DNA of 64,000 nt. It comes from Sediminicola arcticus. Its GTDB lineage: Bacteria; Bacteroidota; Bacteroidia; Flavobacteriales; Flavobacteriaceae. The notes under the pieces were generated by a model. The model was not told where the DNA came from. It did no database searches and saw nothing but the letters and a program-made list of their open reading frames with translations. This document shows positions 1 to 9,800 of the stretch, piece by piece; positions within the stretch are counted from its first letter, which is position 1; each line of letters begins with the position of its first letter. Position numbers and translations under genes: made by a program. The stretch is taken from NCBI RefSeq assembly GCF_040566695.1, contig NZ_JBEXAE010000002.1, forward strand, positions 62,001 to 126,000, given 5' to 3'.

Positions 1-842
1 AGCATTCGTCTAGCGATAAACTTTACATCTTCGCCACCTTCTATCATTCTTGCCAGCCAATAAACGGCTCCGTTTGGATCGCTCCCACGGATCGATTTTA
101 TAAAGGCAGAGATAATATCGTAGTGCTGTTCTCCCGTTTTGTCGTAGAGTACCGTATTTTTTTGAACTTTGCTAAGCACAAGATCATTGGTTATAGTTAT
201 TTGGTCCCCACTTTCAGAGGAAATTACCAATTCAAAAATATTCAATAGTTTTCGTCCATCACCTCCTGATAATTTCAAGAGAGCCTCGGTTTCTTTCAGT
301 TCAATATTTTTGCTTTTTAGATAGTCATCCTGCTTCATTGCCCTATGCAACAACGCTTCCAAATCTTGCTTTCCAAATGGATTTAAGATGTAAACCTGGC
401 ATCTGGAAAGTAAGGCCGGAATTACTTCAAAACTTGGGTTTTCTGTGGTGGCTCCAATAAGAGTTACCCATCCTTTTTCAACTGCTCCTAAAAGAGAGTC
501 TTGTTGGGATTTGCTGAAGCGGTGTATCTCATCAATAAATAGAATAGGATTTTTAGTGGTAAATAAGCCTCCACTCTGTTTAGCCTTGTCTATTACATCC
601 CTAATATCTTTTACGCCACTACTGATGGCACTGAGGGCATAAAAAGGACGTCCGCTGGTATTGGCAATGATATTTGCCAATGTTGTTTTACCTGTGCCAG
701 GAGGACCCCACAAGATAAGCGAAGGTAATATGCCTTTTTTTATCTGTTGTGTTAACGAACCTTTTTCGCCAACCAAATGGTGCTGGCTGACATAATCTTC
801 TAAGGTTTTGGGGCGTATGCGTTCTGCTAATGGTTCATTCAT
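1..842 (-). CDS. rarA: Replication-associated recombination protein A (MgsA/RarA family AAA+ ATPase), 3' end outside window
   Basis: This AAA+ ATPase acts at stalled replication forks. Reading down from the ATG at 842 gives MNEPLAERIRPKTLEDYVSQ, the typical clamp-loader-like opening. Walker A GPPGTGKT lies at about residues 46-53, Walker B FIDEIHR at about 102-108, and a GATTENPSFEV sensor segment follows, which is characteristic of RarA rather than RuvB or DnaX. About 280 codons are visible, so roughly the last third of the family length lies beyond position 1. The gene is divergent from the rhomboid gene. A promoter-like box sits only about 6 nt upstream of the ATG, suggesting a leaderless message. 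The family call is firm; the C-terminal tetramerisation domain cannot be seen. Confidence 0.93.
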   Translation of the reverse strand, partial: MNEPLAERIRPKTLEDYVSQHHLVGEKGSLTQQIKKGILPSLILWGPPGTGKTTLANIIANTSGRPFYALSAISSGVKDIRDVIDKAKQSGGLFTTKNPILFIDEIHRFSKSQQDSLLGAVEKGWVTLIGATTENPSFEVIPALLSRCQVYILNPFGKQDLEALLHRAMKQDDYLKSKNIELKETEALLKLSGGDGRKLLNIFELVISSESGDQITITNDLVLSKVQKNTVLYDKTGEQHYDIISAFIKSIRGSDPNGAVYWLARMIEGGEDVKFIARRM

Positions 843-847
843 AGGTT

Positions 848-877
848 CAAAAGTATAACAATTATCCTGATGACAAT
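848..877 (-). promoter_or_regulatory. Promoter of rarA, leaderless type
   Basis: On the minus strand the box TACTTTTG (848-855) fits the Bacteroidota -7 consensus TAnnTTTG. An ATTG (874-877), 18 nt further upstream, resembles the -33 TTTG. The box ends 5 nt before the ATG at 842, so transcription would begin at or within a base or two of the start codon. Confidence 0.5.
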
Positions 878-934
878 TTATCAGGTTTTATATTTTTGGT
901 CTTTAAATTGATGAATTTGTTTTAAATTGTAGGG

Positions 935-1681
935 ATGTCCGAGGATAAATATTTCAAATTTTATAACGCGGTTTTAGTAGTTCCTTTGATAGCTGTATTG
1001 ACCATATGGTTGGTTTTTTGGTTGGAGTTGAGTCTTCAGGTGAATTGGAATTTTTTAGGAATTTTCCCAAGGACCTTGTCAGGACTAAAAGGAGTGGTTT
1101 TTAGTCCACTAATCCATAGTTCTGTGGAGCATTTGTACAACAATACCATTCCTGTAGCCATTCTTCTTGGTGCATTGGTCTATTTCTATCAAGATATTTA
1201 TGGAAAGGTGCTGATTTGGGGTATTCTTATTTCAGGAATAGTGACATGGATCATAGGAAGGCCATCCTATCACATAGGTATCAGCGGTCTTATTTATGTT
1301 TTGGCTAGTTTTATTTTTTTTAAAGGGATTTTCACTAAACATTACAGGTTGGTGGCCTTATCCTTAGTAGTTGTATTTATTTACGGTGGATTATTGTGGT
1401 ATATATTTCCTATAGAAGATGGTATTTCTTGGGAAGGGCACTTAGGTGGTTTTACAGCAGGACTGTTGATGGCGTTAATGATCAAGGTAAAAACGCCTCC
1501 TGTTAAGAAGTATGAATGGGAGCAAGAAGATTTTAATGAACAAGATGACCCCTTTCTAAGGCATTTTGACGCAGATGGAAATTTTGTTGAAAATAACGAA
1601 GAACAAAGCCATACTGAGGAGGCTTCGGTAAAGATTACCTATCATTTTAAAAAGTCCTTACCTGAAGAAGGCAAGGACTAA
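935..1681 (+). CDS. Rhomboid family intramembrane serine protease
   Basis: A 248-residue polytopic membrane protein that should cleave transmembrane substrates within the bilayer. The catalytic serine motif GISG is at residues 115-118 (Ser117), and the partner histidine is His169 in EGHLGGFTAG. An N-terminal HSSVEHLYNN segment (61-70) matches the conserved His/Asn region that stabilises the oxyanion. Hydrophobic segments start at about residue 11. The C-terminal 60 residues are charged and probably cytoplasmic. It lies divergent from rarA and converges on rlmB with a 2-nt gap (1682-1683), with no room for a terminator between them. The substrate is unknown. Confidence 0.9.
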   Translation: MSEDKYFKFYNAVLVVPLIAVLTIWLVFWLELSLQVNWNFLGIFPRTLSGLKGVVFSPLIHSSVEHLYNNTIPVAILLGALVYFYQDIYGKVLIWGILISGIVTWIIGRPSYHIGISGLIYVLASFIFFKGIFTKHYRLVALSLVVVFIYGGLLWYIFPIEDGISWEGHLGGFTAGLLMALMIKVKTPPVKKYEWEQEDFNEQDDPFLRHFDADGNFVENNEEQSHTEEASVKITYHFKKSLPEEGKD

Positions 1682-1683
1682 TC

Positions 1684-2427
1684 TTATTTTGAACGTTGTC
1701 TGACCACTTCGTATAAGAAAACGCCACAAGCTACCGAAACGTTCAAAGAACCAATTTCGCCCAAAAGGGGTAATTTAACAGTTTCTTCCGAAGCCTTAAG
1801 AATGGAGGGGGAAATACCTACATCCTCCGCGCCCATGACGATGGCGCAAGGCCCTTCAAAGGATACGTCATATAGTGTTTTCTCTGTTTTTTCGGATGCT
1901 GAAATTACCTTCACTCCAGAGGATTGCAAATAGAACACGGCATCTTTTAAATGATCTACTTTAGCTATGGGTACTTTAAATGCCGCACCTGCCGATGTTT
2001 TTATAGTATCTGCTGTAACTGGGGCAGCTCCCTTTTTTTGTATGATGATTCCGTCAACTCCTGTACATTCTGCAGTTCTAATAATAGCCCCAAAATTGCG
2101 AACGTCGGATAATTGGTCCAATAAAAGAAAGAGAGGAGTTTTCTGGTCGTTGGCTAATACTTTTTCTACCAGTTCTTCCATTTCATAGAAAGAAATAGGA
2201 GAGATACTGGCAACTACCCCTTGGTGGTTCCCTTTGGTTAGTCGGTTTAACTTTTCAACGGGAACATAGGAAAATCCAATACCATTCTTCCGAACCAAGG
2301 TTTCCATTTCCTTGATAAGATCGCCTTTTAATCCTTTTTGGATAAATACCTTATCCAAATTTTTACCAGCGTTTATAGCTTCTATAATTGCGCGTATTCC
2401 AAATATTTGGTAATCCTCATTTTTCAT
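1684..2427 (-). CDS. rlmB: 23S rRNA 2'-O-ribose methyltransferase, TrmH/SpoU family (RlmB-like)
   Basis: A SAM-dependent SPOUT methyltransferase of 247 residues, the usual RlmB length; RlmB modifies G2251 in the 23S rRNA P loop. The N-terminal ~75 residues form the substrate-binding L30e-like domain (YQIFGIRAIIEAINAGK). The knotted catalytic domain shows the three family motifs: DQLSDVRNFGAIIRTAEC, then IVMGAEDVGIS, then LPLLGEIGSLNVSVACGV (N and S of motif 3 present). The 3' end lies 2 nt from the convergent rhomboid gene. A TACCTTTA box sits immediately upstream of the ATG. Paralogues such as TrmH or an RlmB-like mitochondrial-type enzyme cannot be fully excluded. Confidence 0.88.
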   Translation of the reverse strand: MKNEDYQIFGIRAIIEAINAGKNLDKVFIQKGLKGDLIKEMETLVRKNGIGFSYVPVEKLNRLTKGNHQGVVASISPISFYEMEELVEKVLANDQKTPLFLLLDQLSDVRNFGAIIRTAECTGVDGIIIQKKGAAPVTADTIKTSAGAAFKVPIAKVDHLKDAVFYLQSSGVKVISASEKTEKTLYDVSFEGPCAIVMGAEDVGISPSILKASEETVKLPLLGEIGSLNVSVACGVFLYEVVRQRSK

Positions 2428-2431
2428 GGGG

Positions 2432-2439
2432 TAAAGGTA
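2432..2439 (-). promoter_or_regulatory. Putative -7 box of rlmB, leaderless
   Basis: Minus-strand TACCTTTA matches TAnnTTTG at seven of eight bases and ends 4 nt before the ATG. A transcript from it would have essentially no 5' leader. I see no good -33 element. Confidence 0.4.
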
Positions 2440-2508
2440 AAATAAAAAACCATCTTAATATTGTAACCTTAATTTAATTCGGGAATAGGAACGTTTAATG
2501 ATCAACTT

Positions 2509-2534
2509 AAGAAGTAGGATAGGAGCTACTTCTT
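2509..2534 (-). terminator. Hairpin downstream of the sugar dehydrogenase gene, weak terminator
   Basis: A perfect 9-bp stem (AAGAAGTAG / CTACTTCTT) with an 8-nt loop follows the stop codon of the gene ending at 2550. The downstream U tract on the minus strand is poor, so termination is only plausible. Confidence 0.4.
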
Positions 2535-2549
2535 TCTTGAGATTTAATT

Positions 2550-3977
2550 CTAATTTCCGGTGATTAGAAGATCTTTCACTTTATCGGGAGTCTTCAGATA
2601 AGGCATTGATTTTCTTTTTACCATTGTTTTGAGCTGTTCTATTCCAAAATTTTCTTTGTCTCCTTTAAAGTAAATGCGCCAAATTTTTCCTTGGGTAGAC
2701 TCCGAGATGTAGAGAGAGCCATCTGCTCCCTCAGAAAGTCCCATAGGCCTATATTGGGCATCTTGCATGTTAACAATAGTATCTGTCCCTGTAAAACCGT
2801 CCGCAAAGACCTCCCATTCCCCTACTGGATTTCCATTTTCAAATGGAATAAAGGCTACAATATAACCCGCTTGGGAATATGGAGTCCTATTTGTAGATCC
2901 ATGAAAGGCAATAAAGGCACCCTTTCGGTATCTAGAGGGAAATTGGTTTCCTTTATAGAATAGAAGGTCATTTGGTGCCCAATGAGCTGGAAGTCCCATG
3001 ATGGGTTTTTTGAATTCTTTTGCCTCTATTTTGCCATCACCACCGTATTCTGGTGCTAGGAGCTTTTTGTTCTGGAAGTGATCATAATAGCTATAGGGCC
3101 ATCCAAAATCATCGTCCTTTTCTATCTTCATGAATTCTTCTGCTGGAAGCACGGCTTGTTGCCATTTGCTATAGAATTGCGGTGCATGGTTATGGAGATA
3201 ATCCCTCCCATGTTGTACGCCATATAAACTATTTTTCTCATCGTTCCATGAAAAGGCTACAACGCTTCTAATTCCTGTAGCAAATAGTTCACCATCTTGT
3301 TGTGACTGACCAGGCTTGTTTTCATCAAATTTCCATATACTTCCTAAAACCTCAAGGCCAGGGCATGGCATCATGCCTTTAATCTGTCCTTTAGAATTTG
3401 GATCCTCGCAAGCGTTTGTAGGAGCGCTGAATGTGACATACATATTTCCTTTTTTGTCAAATGCAAGAGACTTAGCATTATGCCATCTCTTAGGAAAATA
3501 ATCTGTAAGAATGACTTCTGTTTTTGATTCTGGTATCAGTTTATTTGGGGTTAACTTTTGTCTATAGATAACTTGTTCGGAACTAAAATAAAGGTATCCA
3601 TTGTGAATTCTCATTTCTGTAGCAAAGGTGCCATCATTAGGGTAATCACCAAATTTCTGGATGATATCGGCTTTTCCATCTCCAGTTGTATCACGGAGTG
3701 CCATGTTACCCATTGTACCTTTTGGTTCTCTAAGCTTTACATAAATATCGCCATTATCGTTAACGGCAATATGTCGTGATGGACCAATGCTGTCAACCAC
3801 AACTATGGCAGAAAAATCATCGGGGAGAAACAATCCTCCATTTTTAGACTCTTCCTTGGGCTGCTCAATAGCTATTTCTGTTTTAGAGGATATTGGGTCT
3901 TTTTTTTTATTCTCTGTTGCGTTTTTGCAACCAAAAAGTAAAGTAATTTGGAGTAAAACTAGTAAGCATTTTTTCAT
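2550..3977 (-). CDS. PQQ-dependent sugar (sorbosone/glucose-type) dehydrogenase, lipoprotein
   Basis: A 475-residue periplasmic or surface lipoprotein. The signal peptide ends in the lipobox LLFGC (Cys17), followed by a charged linker. From about residue 50 it reads as the six-bladed propeller of the soluble sorbosone/glucose dehydrogenase family, with blade segments such as GNMALRDTTGDGKAD, SVVAFSWNDEKNSLYGVQHG, DDFGWPYSYYD and GADGSLYISESTQGKIWRI. Members oxidise sugars with PQQ and Ca2+; no PQQ biosynthesis gene is visible here, so the cofactor may be imported or the protein may have another role. It stands alone between rlmB and the SusCD terminator. Family confident, substrate unknown. 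Confidence 0.8.
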   Translation of the reverse strand: MKKCLLVLLQITLLFGCKNATENKKKDPISSKTEIAIEQPKEESKNGGLFLPDDFSAIVVVDSIGPSRHIAVNDNGDIYVKLREPKGTMGNMALRDTTGDGKADIIQKFGDYPNDGTFATEMRIHNGYLYFSSEQVIYRQKLTPNKLIPESKTEVILTDYFPKRWHNAKSLAFDKKGNMYVTFSAPTNACEDPNSKGQIKGMMPCPGLEVLGSIWKFDENKPGQSQQDGELFATGIRSVVAFSWNDEKNSLYGVQHGRDYLHNHAPQFYSKWQQAVLPAEEFMKIEKDDDFGWPYSYYDHFQNKKLLAPEYGGDGKIEAKEFKKPIMGLPAHWAPNDLLFYKGNQFPSRYRKGAFIAFHGSTNRTPYSQAGYIVAFIPFENGNPVGEWEVFADGFTGTDTIVNMQDAQYRPMGLSEGADGSLYISESTQGKIWRIYFKGDKENFGIEQLKTMVKRKSMPYLKTPDKVKDLLITGN

Positions 3978-4110
3978 ATGTAAACAGTGAATATTTCAGA
4001 TGTTAAAGATAGGAAAATTGAGGATTAACTTTTGGTCATAGGGAAAGATAACTATTTTGCTTAAACTCGTATTCTATTAGGTTTAAGTTTTAAAGAAAAC
4101 TTTAAAAAAC

Positions 4111-4147
4111 ATAAAAAGGGCGTAAACATTGTTTACGCCCTTTTTAT
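4111..4147. terminator. Strong bidirectional terminator after the SusCD operon
   Basis: A perfect 17-bp stem (4111-4127 with 4131-4147, core AAAAAGGGCGTAAAC) with a 3-nt loop. It gives an A-stem/U-tail hairpin on both strands. It lies 15 nt past the stop of the last SusCD-operon gene and isolates the sugar dehydrogenase downstream. Confidence 0.9.
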
Positions 4148-4162
4148 AAAAATAACTATTAT

Positions 4163-5089
4163 TTAATCTACACAGAAATCTATAGCTACTGGACCAGCAG
4201 GTGGATTTGTAGAAATGTCTGCAGCAACGTTACCGTTAGGTGTTATGATTGTGAATGATATTTCACCGTAGAAATCACCAGGAAAAAACCAATCAGCAGT
4301 AGTTGTCCCTACAGGAATATCAATAGTAGCTGTACCACTAGAAACACCCGGAGTACACACGAAATCTGATGTGTCGTAAGGAGAACAAAGTCCAACTTCA
4401 AATACGGTACCATCGTTTAATGTTACAGTAAGACCAGCTCCTGCATCGGCATTAGTTGTTTGCCATCCATCACCAAATGCGTCTTCCATATTAATTACCC
4501 AAGTTCCAGGTGTTGGTGGAACTGGAGGACAAACCAACGGTACTGAATATCTAAATGGAGATCTGAAATAAGACCCACCAGAAACGGTACTGTTCAAATT
4601 ATTACTAGAGAAGGTTCTGCCATCTGTAAGATTTAACGCATATCTTATTACAAAGCTATCACCACCTGTATACTGATTTGCAGCAAGACCTGCTACAGAT
4701 GCCAATTGCCCTAACGTTAATGAAACAGTTATAGCTGGTAAACCATCCGCGTTTGGAGAAAATTCCGACGCGGGTAGTGTTGTAACCAAAAATTCAGTTG
4801 AACTAGTTCCTGCAGAAGCATCATTAAAAGTAGTATATACCTCTACATCTTGAAGAAGGTCTCCTCCAGCATTATCTTCAACCTCAAATGAGGTTGTGAT
4901 AGTGGAAGAAGGATCCGAAAAACTGAATTGTTGTGCAGCGATCTCCAATGAAGGAGTTGTTGATCTAAATACAGCTCCACGTGTTACATCAGCGAAAACA
5001 TCGTCAATTGTCTTATTGCTGGACTCACAGGCGACGAAGCCTGTGGTGACCAACGAAAGCATCATTAAGTTCTTTATATATCTTTTCAT
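4163..5089 (-). CDS. Hypothetical surface lipoprotein, third gene of the SusCD operon
   Basis: A 308-residue predicted lipoprotein: its signal peptide ends at FVAC (Cys20), followed by the acidic/polar ESSNK. The mature part is rich in Ser, Thr, Gly and Asp and looks like beta-sandwich modules. Around residues 200-215 it has WVINMEDAFGDGWQ, a DxxGDGW motif common in secreted adhesive or ligand-binding modules. Cysteine-containing loops follow (CSPYDTSDFVC). It begins 12 nt after the SusD stop and ends at the operon terminator, occupying the SusE/SusF-like place of an accessory ligand-binding lipoprotein. No specific family is recognised; a role in capturing the SusCD substrate is inferred from position only. 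Confidence 0.75.
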   Translation of the reverse strand: MKRYIKNLMMLSLVTTGFVACESSNKTIDDVFADVTRGAVFRSTTPSLEIAAQQFSFSDPSSTITTSFEVEDNAGGDLLQDVEVYTTFNDASAGTSSTEFLVTTLPASEFSPNADGLPAITVSLTLGQLASVAGLAANQYTGGDSFVIRYALNLTDGRTFSSNNLNSTVSGGSYFRSPFRYSVPLVCPPVPPTPGTWVINMEDAFGDGWQTTNADAGAGLTVTLNDGTVFEVGLCSPYDTSDFVCTPGVSSGTATIDIPVGTTTADWFFPGDFYGEISFTIITPNGNVAADISTNPPAGPVAIDFCVD

Positions 5090-5101
5090 TGTTCTTTTAT
5101 T

Positions 5102-6793
5102 TTAATTTGATAATGGGAATCCAGCATCAGGGTTATTGTCCCAGAAAACCTTTTGTGTTACGTTAGTCTTTTGGGTAACAGAGCTGTTGTTGTTTGCAAA
5201 CACAGCAGGGTAAAGGAAAGACCTAATGAATAAACCTGGATCTGGTTCCAAGTTTGGTTGTAAGTCGTTTGGATATCCAGTTCTTCTGTAAAAATTATAA
5301 CCGTCAATACCATTACCAAAGGTTGCTACCAAAAATTCTTTAGCAATAAGGTTTAATTTATCATTTCCGGCAGCCGCATCATATATAGCTTGAACTTCAG
5401 CAATGTAATCATCAATATCGTCCTGTGTAGGAGCTAAAGATAAGTCAGCACCAGCATCTAAAGGTCCAAAAGCAACTGTTTTGTCAATTGATTTTTGAAT
5501 ACCATTAGTTAAGTGTGTTCTTGCGCCAGCAAGATCGTTACTAACAAATGCAATTTCAGCTCTTAAGAAATCTACAGTCTGTGCTAAGAATATTGGTAGT
5601 ATACCTGCACCACCAGCGCCAGAACCTAAATCAACCGCTTCATAAGTGCTATCATCAAATTCACCACCTGCAGGATATACTCCGTACGTTGTTCTAATTT
5701 GACCATCTGGAGGAGTACCGTCATCGTCACCATGATCTCTACCCCAATACCCATTTGGTAAGGAACAGAACGTAAAATTACCTGCAACATAATGCGCTGG
5801 AGCAGGTTCTACACTGCATGAAAGGGTTTGTTGGTTAGGCCCGTCAGAATCTGAAGCCCCTGGTGTGGTTTCTGATTGTCTGTAATAGTAGTATCTAATT
5901 CTTGGATCACTTCCTTCATAAATACCCACTCCGTTGTCAACTTTAGAATTATCCATGTAGTTCATCATCCAGTTGCTCATGTAGGTGTTAGCACCTTGAG
6001 GTGTGTAGTTGGTAACATAATTAGGATGTCTAGAATCTGGATTTACTACGTTTGTACCCCAAGTAAATTGGAAATCTTCCGAAACTGAGGTCATATAGTT
6101 TCCATTCGTAATAATGGCATTAAATGCGGCAACAGCACCACTATCTACCAATCTAGATTGAGCATAGATTTTTAGCTTTAAAGAATTTGCTAGTTTTACC
6201 CAGTTATCCCAGTCACCAGCATAATAATAATCGTTGCTTGGTTCAGCTGCGTTATCTGTAGCAGTAAAATTTGCTATAGCTTCATCTAGTAAAGAAAGGG
6301 CTGCAGAATAAATAGCGGCACCACCATCTACAGAAGGGTTTAAATTCTCAATCCCACCTATAGCTTCAGAATAAGGAACGTCACCATAAAAATCAACTAG
6401 AGTAACGGCTGTAAAGGCTTTAATCACTTGGCCTATACCAATATGTCTTCTGAAGTTATCCTCTGTTGCTAACTCATTCATTGCAGCGATATCTGTTAAC
6501 ATAGAGGAATAAGCAACACTCCACTCAAAATCTTGAGAAGCTGGTGAATAGGCTTGTTGGTACAACCTAGTACCCATATACTCCATACGGGTTACTTCAG
6601 CACCATTGGTTCCTATTGCATTATTAAATCGCGCAAATTCTTCTTGAATACGATTCAAATAAAAATCTGCTGAGGCTTGATCGGGACTTACAGCGTTTGG
6701 ATCACTGGTCAGATCAAGTTCTGTTGTCTCACACGAAAATAAAATTCCCGCTGAGAACATAGTAAGAACTAAATTTTTAATAAATATTTTCAT
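5102..6793 (-). CDS. SusD/RagB-like nutrient-binding lipoprotein (SusD-like_2 type)
   Basis: A 563-residue outer-membrane lipoprotein that caps the SusC channel and binds its substrate. The signal peptide ends in the lipobox LFSC (Cys21). The N-terminal region has the SusD start (LDLTSDPNAVSPDQASADFYLN) and the helical TPR-like repeats (VIKAFTAVTLVDFYGDVPYSEA). The C terminus ends VFWDNNPDAGFPLSN, as in the SusD-like_2 group. It follows SusC by 11 nt and precedes the accessory lipoprotein by 12 nt, so the three are one operon. No glycoside hydrolase or peptidase is linked, so the substrate cannot be deduced. Confidence 0.92.
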   Translation of the reverse strand: MKIFIKNLVLTMFSAGILFSCETTELDLTSDPNAVSPDQASADFYLNRIQEEFARFNNAIGTNGAEVTRMEYMGTRLYQQAYSPASQDFEWSVAYSSMLTDIAAMNELATEDNFRRHIGIGQVIKAFTAVTLVDFYGDVPYSEAIGGIENLNPSVDGGAAIYSAALSLLDEAIANFTATDNAAEPSNDYYYAGDWDNWVKLANSLKLKIYAQSRLVDSGAVAAFNAIITNGNYMTSVSEDFQFTWGTNVVNPDSRHPNYVTNYTPQGANTYMSNWMMNYMDNSKVDNGVGIYEGSDPRIRYYYYRQSETTPGASDSDGPNQQTLSCSVEPAPAHYVAGNFTFCSLPNGYWGRDHGDDDGTPPDGQIRTTYGVYPAGGEFDDSTYEAVDLGSGAGGAGILPIFLAQTVDFLRAEIAFVSNDLAGARTHLTNGIQKSIDKTVAFGPLDAGADLSLAPTQDDIDDYIAEVQAIYDAAAGNDKLNLIAKEFLVATFGNGIDGYNFYRRTGYPNDLQPNLEPDPGLFIRSFLYPAVFANNNSSVTQKTNVTQKVFWDNNPDAGFPLSN

Positions 6794-6804
6794 TTTCTAT
6801 TTTT

Positions 6805-9800
6805 TTAAAAAGTTGCTTTTATAGACATACCATATCTTTGGGAACCTGGGCTATTGATAAAGTCAAAGCCTAAAGCGTTACCTACACCTACACCTAGGTT
6901 TTCAGGATCAAAGTTAGTTCCTTCAGGTACATTGATACCCTTAAACCAAAGGTTCTGACCAGATAGGGTTATACTAAGAGATCCAAATGGTGTTTTTTCC
7001 AGTGATTTTTTTGGAATGGAATACCCTAAGCTAATTTCTCTAAGGCGTATTGTGCTTCCATCATATACCTGTAGTTCACTAGGACCAAAGGCAACATTGC
7101 TGAAATAATAATCAGAGTTGTTAATTTGAATATCATTTACACCACCATCTTGTTTTACACCAGGTAGGATAAAGGTTGATACACGATCTTGAGTGTCAGT
7201 GGTTAAACCTCTTCCAACAAGTGCAGAAATAGTGTTTGCATAAACATCTCCACCATGTCTGTAAGAGATATCAAAATTAAAGTTGAAGTTTTTAAAACGG
7301 AAACCGTTACTTACGTTAAGTCTCCAATCTGCGTTGGGATCACCAATTTCAAATAACCCATTCTCTTCAACATAACTACCAGTACTGGCAACTACCTTGT
7401 TTCCATTGTCATCTCTTAATACTCTAGATCCTAAAATAACACCAAAAGGTCTTCCAGGAACAGCGAAGTTAGAAAGGTCTGAAAACAAGCCACCAATGTT
7501 GATGTTGTCTGTATCTTGGCCTAAATCTATTACAGTAGACTCATCAGCTGTAAAGTTTGCATTTACATTCCAATTGAAGCCTCCTTGTTTTTCATTTCTA
7601 AATAAAGTAACTCCTAAGTCTGCCTCTATACCTTTAACCTGTACTTCACCAATGTTGGTTACTGTTGAGGTGTAGCCAGTAGCTGGGTCCAAAGGTCTAT
7701 TTGAAATTAGATCTGTTGTGTTTTTCTTATAGACAGATACGTCTAAGGAAACTCTGTTTCCAAGTAAACGCGATTCCACACCAAATTCAATTTCTTTAAG
7801 AAGTTCTGGTTTTAAACCAGGATTGGCCAACTCGTCATCAACTCTAACGGAAGGAACTAAAGTCCCATCTTTTAAAAATTCTCTAGTATTCAATGTACCT
7901 GTTACTGCAACGGGATAGCCACCAAAGAATCCTGCTGAAGCTCCGTAACCAGCTCTTAACTTTAAGAAGTTAAGGCCGTTTTGTGATTGCAAACCGTCAA
8001 TAAGAGCAGTAGGCAATATGGATATACTCGCAGAAGGATAGAATATAGAGTTCTCAACGAAGTTGGAAACCCAGTCATTCCTAGCTGCTAAGGTTAAATA
8101 AGCAAAATTGTCATAGCCAAATTCAGTTTGGGCATAAACACCTACTATATTTTGTATTTCATCATACTGTACTGGTGCTTGTGTAGAAAAGTTAAAGTGT
8201 CTAAACACGTTGAAAATTGATTGTTGGTCACTGGTTACACCTTGTCTAGAAAATTCTGTTCTTCTAGAAGTTGCTCCCAAGTTTACGTTCATATCCAATT
8301 TTTCAGATAAAAGGAATGAGCCGTTAAACTGTAAAGTATGATCCCAAATGGTGTTTCTATTGTCATACGTTTGGTATCTACCTTGTATAAACCCTTCGGC
8401 ACCTCCTTTGTTTTGGCCAATTTCATTTCGTTCTGTATAAAAATCAAGACCCGTTCTCCAAAAAACGTTTATCTTATCATTGAATTTATAAGTGGCTTGT
8501 GAGCTACCAAAAACACGATTTGTTGTTTGGTTGGCAAAGGAATTGGCAGCAGTCCATCTAGGATTCTGAATATCATTTCCACCCCTGTAATAAACACTTC
8601 GGCCATCAATAGGGCTTTGAAAAGGAAGTCCCATTAAATCTATACTTCGAGGCGTAAAGAATAAGTGTCCAAAAATAGAAGCACCATCTCCAAATGCACC
8701 GTTACCTGTACTGGCAGCAATTGGTGGAGATTTAACGTCGTTCTTAGAGAAATTCAACGTACCATTTACGGTAAAATTATTACTTAATTCTGCACGTCCT
8801 CCCACACTTATATTGGTTCTCTGTAACTTGTTTCCAGGTGTAAAACCAACATCTCTTAAGTTACTAGCACTGGCATTGTACGAAATTTTACCATCTTCAG
8901 ATCCGCCAGAGGCGTTTATGGAATTATTTGTAACTGTTCCCGTACGGAAAAAGTCTTTAACTCCGTTGTATGGTTTGTAGTCGTATACGGCATCATTAAA
9001 CTCTGGAAAAGCGGCTCTTACACCAGAATTTACAGAGTAAGGATGTCTTATTTGAATAACTCCTTCTGGAGAAACACCTCTGTAACTAGCTCCAAAACTG
9101 TTTGCATTAGGAATATTAAAATCAGGTCCCCAGTTACTAAAAAATGCTCCGTAAGCCTGATCAAAACCATTACCGTATTGGTCTTGGTAATCTGGCAATG
9201 TAGAGATTTCATTGAAAAACATGGAGGAAGTTACCGTAATTTCTGATTTTGCACGGCTAGCTCCAGAAGAACCAGCTTTCGTAGTGATTAAAATCACACC
9301 GTTCCTACCTGCTGTACCATATAGGTTAGCTGCTGCTAAACCTTTTAATATACTAACATCGGCAATACTGTTTGGATCCAAGTCTAAAAATCTACTAGAA
9401 CCTACATTACCATCAATAGCACTTCCTTGAGCGTTGGTATCAGAACTAAAAGGGACACCATCTACAATAAATAAAGGCTGGTTAGATCCAGAAATGGATG
9501 TAAAGCCTCGGATAATAATATTCGTTGCTGATCCTGATACACCACTTGCAGCGTTGATTAAAACCCCCGATGCTTTACCATTCAGTGCCCTACCTACATC
9601 ACCTTCTGCTTTTTGTTCCAATTGTTCGGAACCAATGGATGCAACCGCATAACCTAGCGATTTTTTCTCTCTTTTAATACCTTGGGCAGTGACCACTACT
9701 TCTTCCAAAGCTTGTGCATCTTCTGCCATTTGAACATTAAGCGTGTTGCTTGCTCCAATATCCATTCTGACTTGCTTTTGACCTATATAGGTAAACAAAA

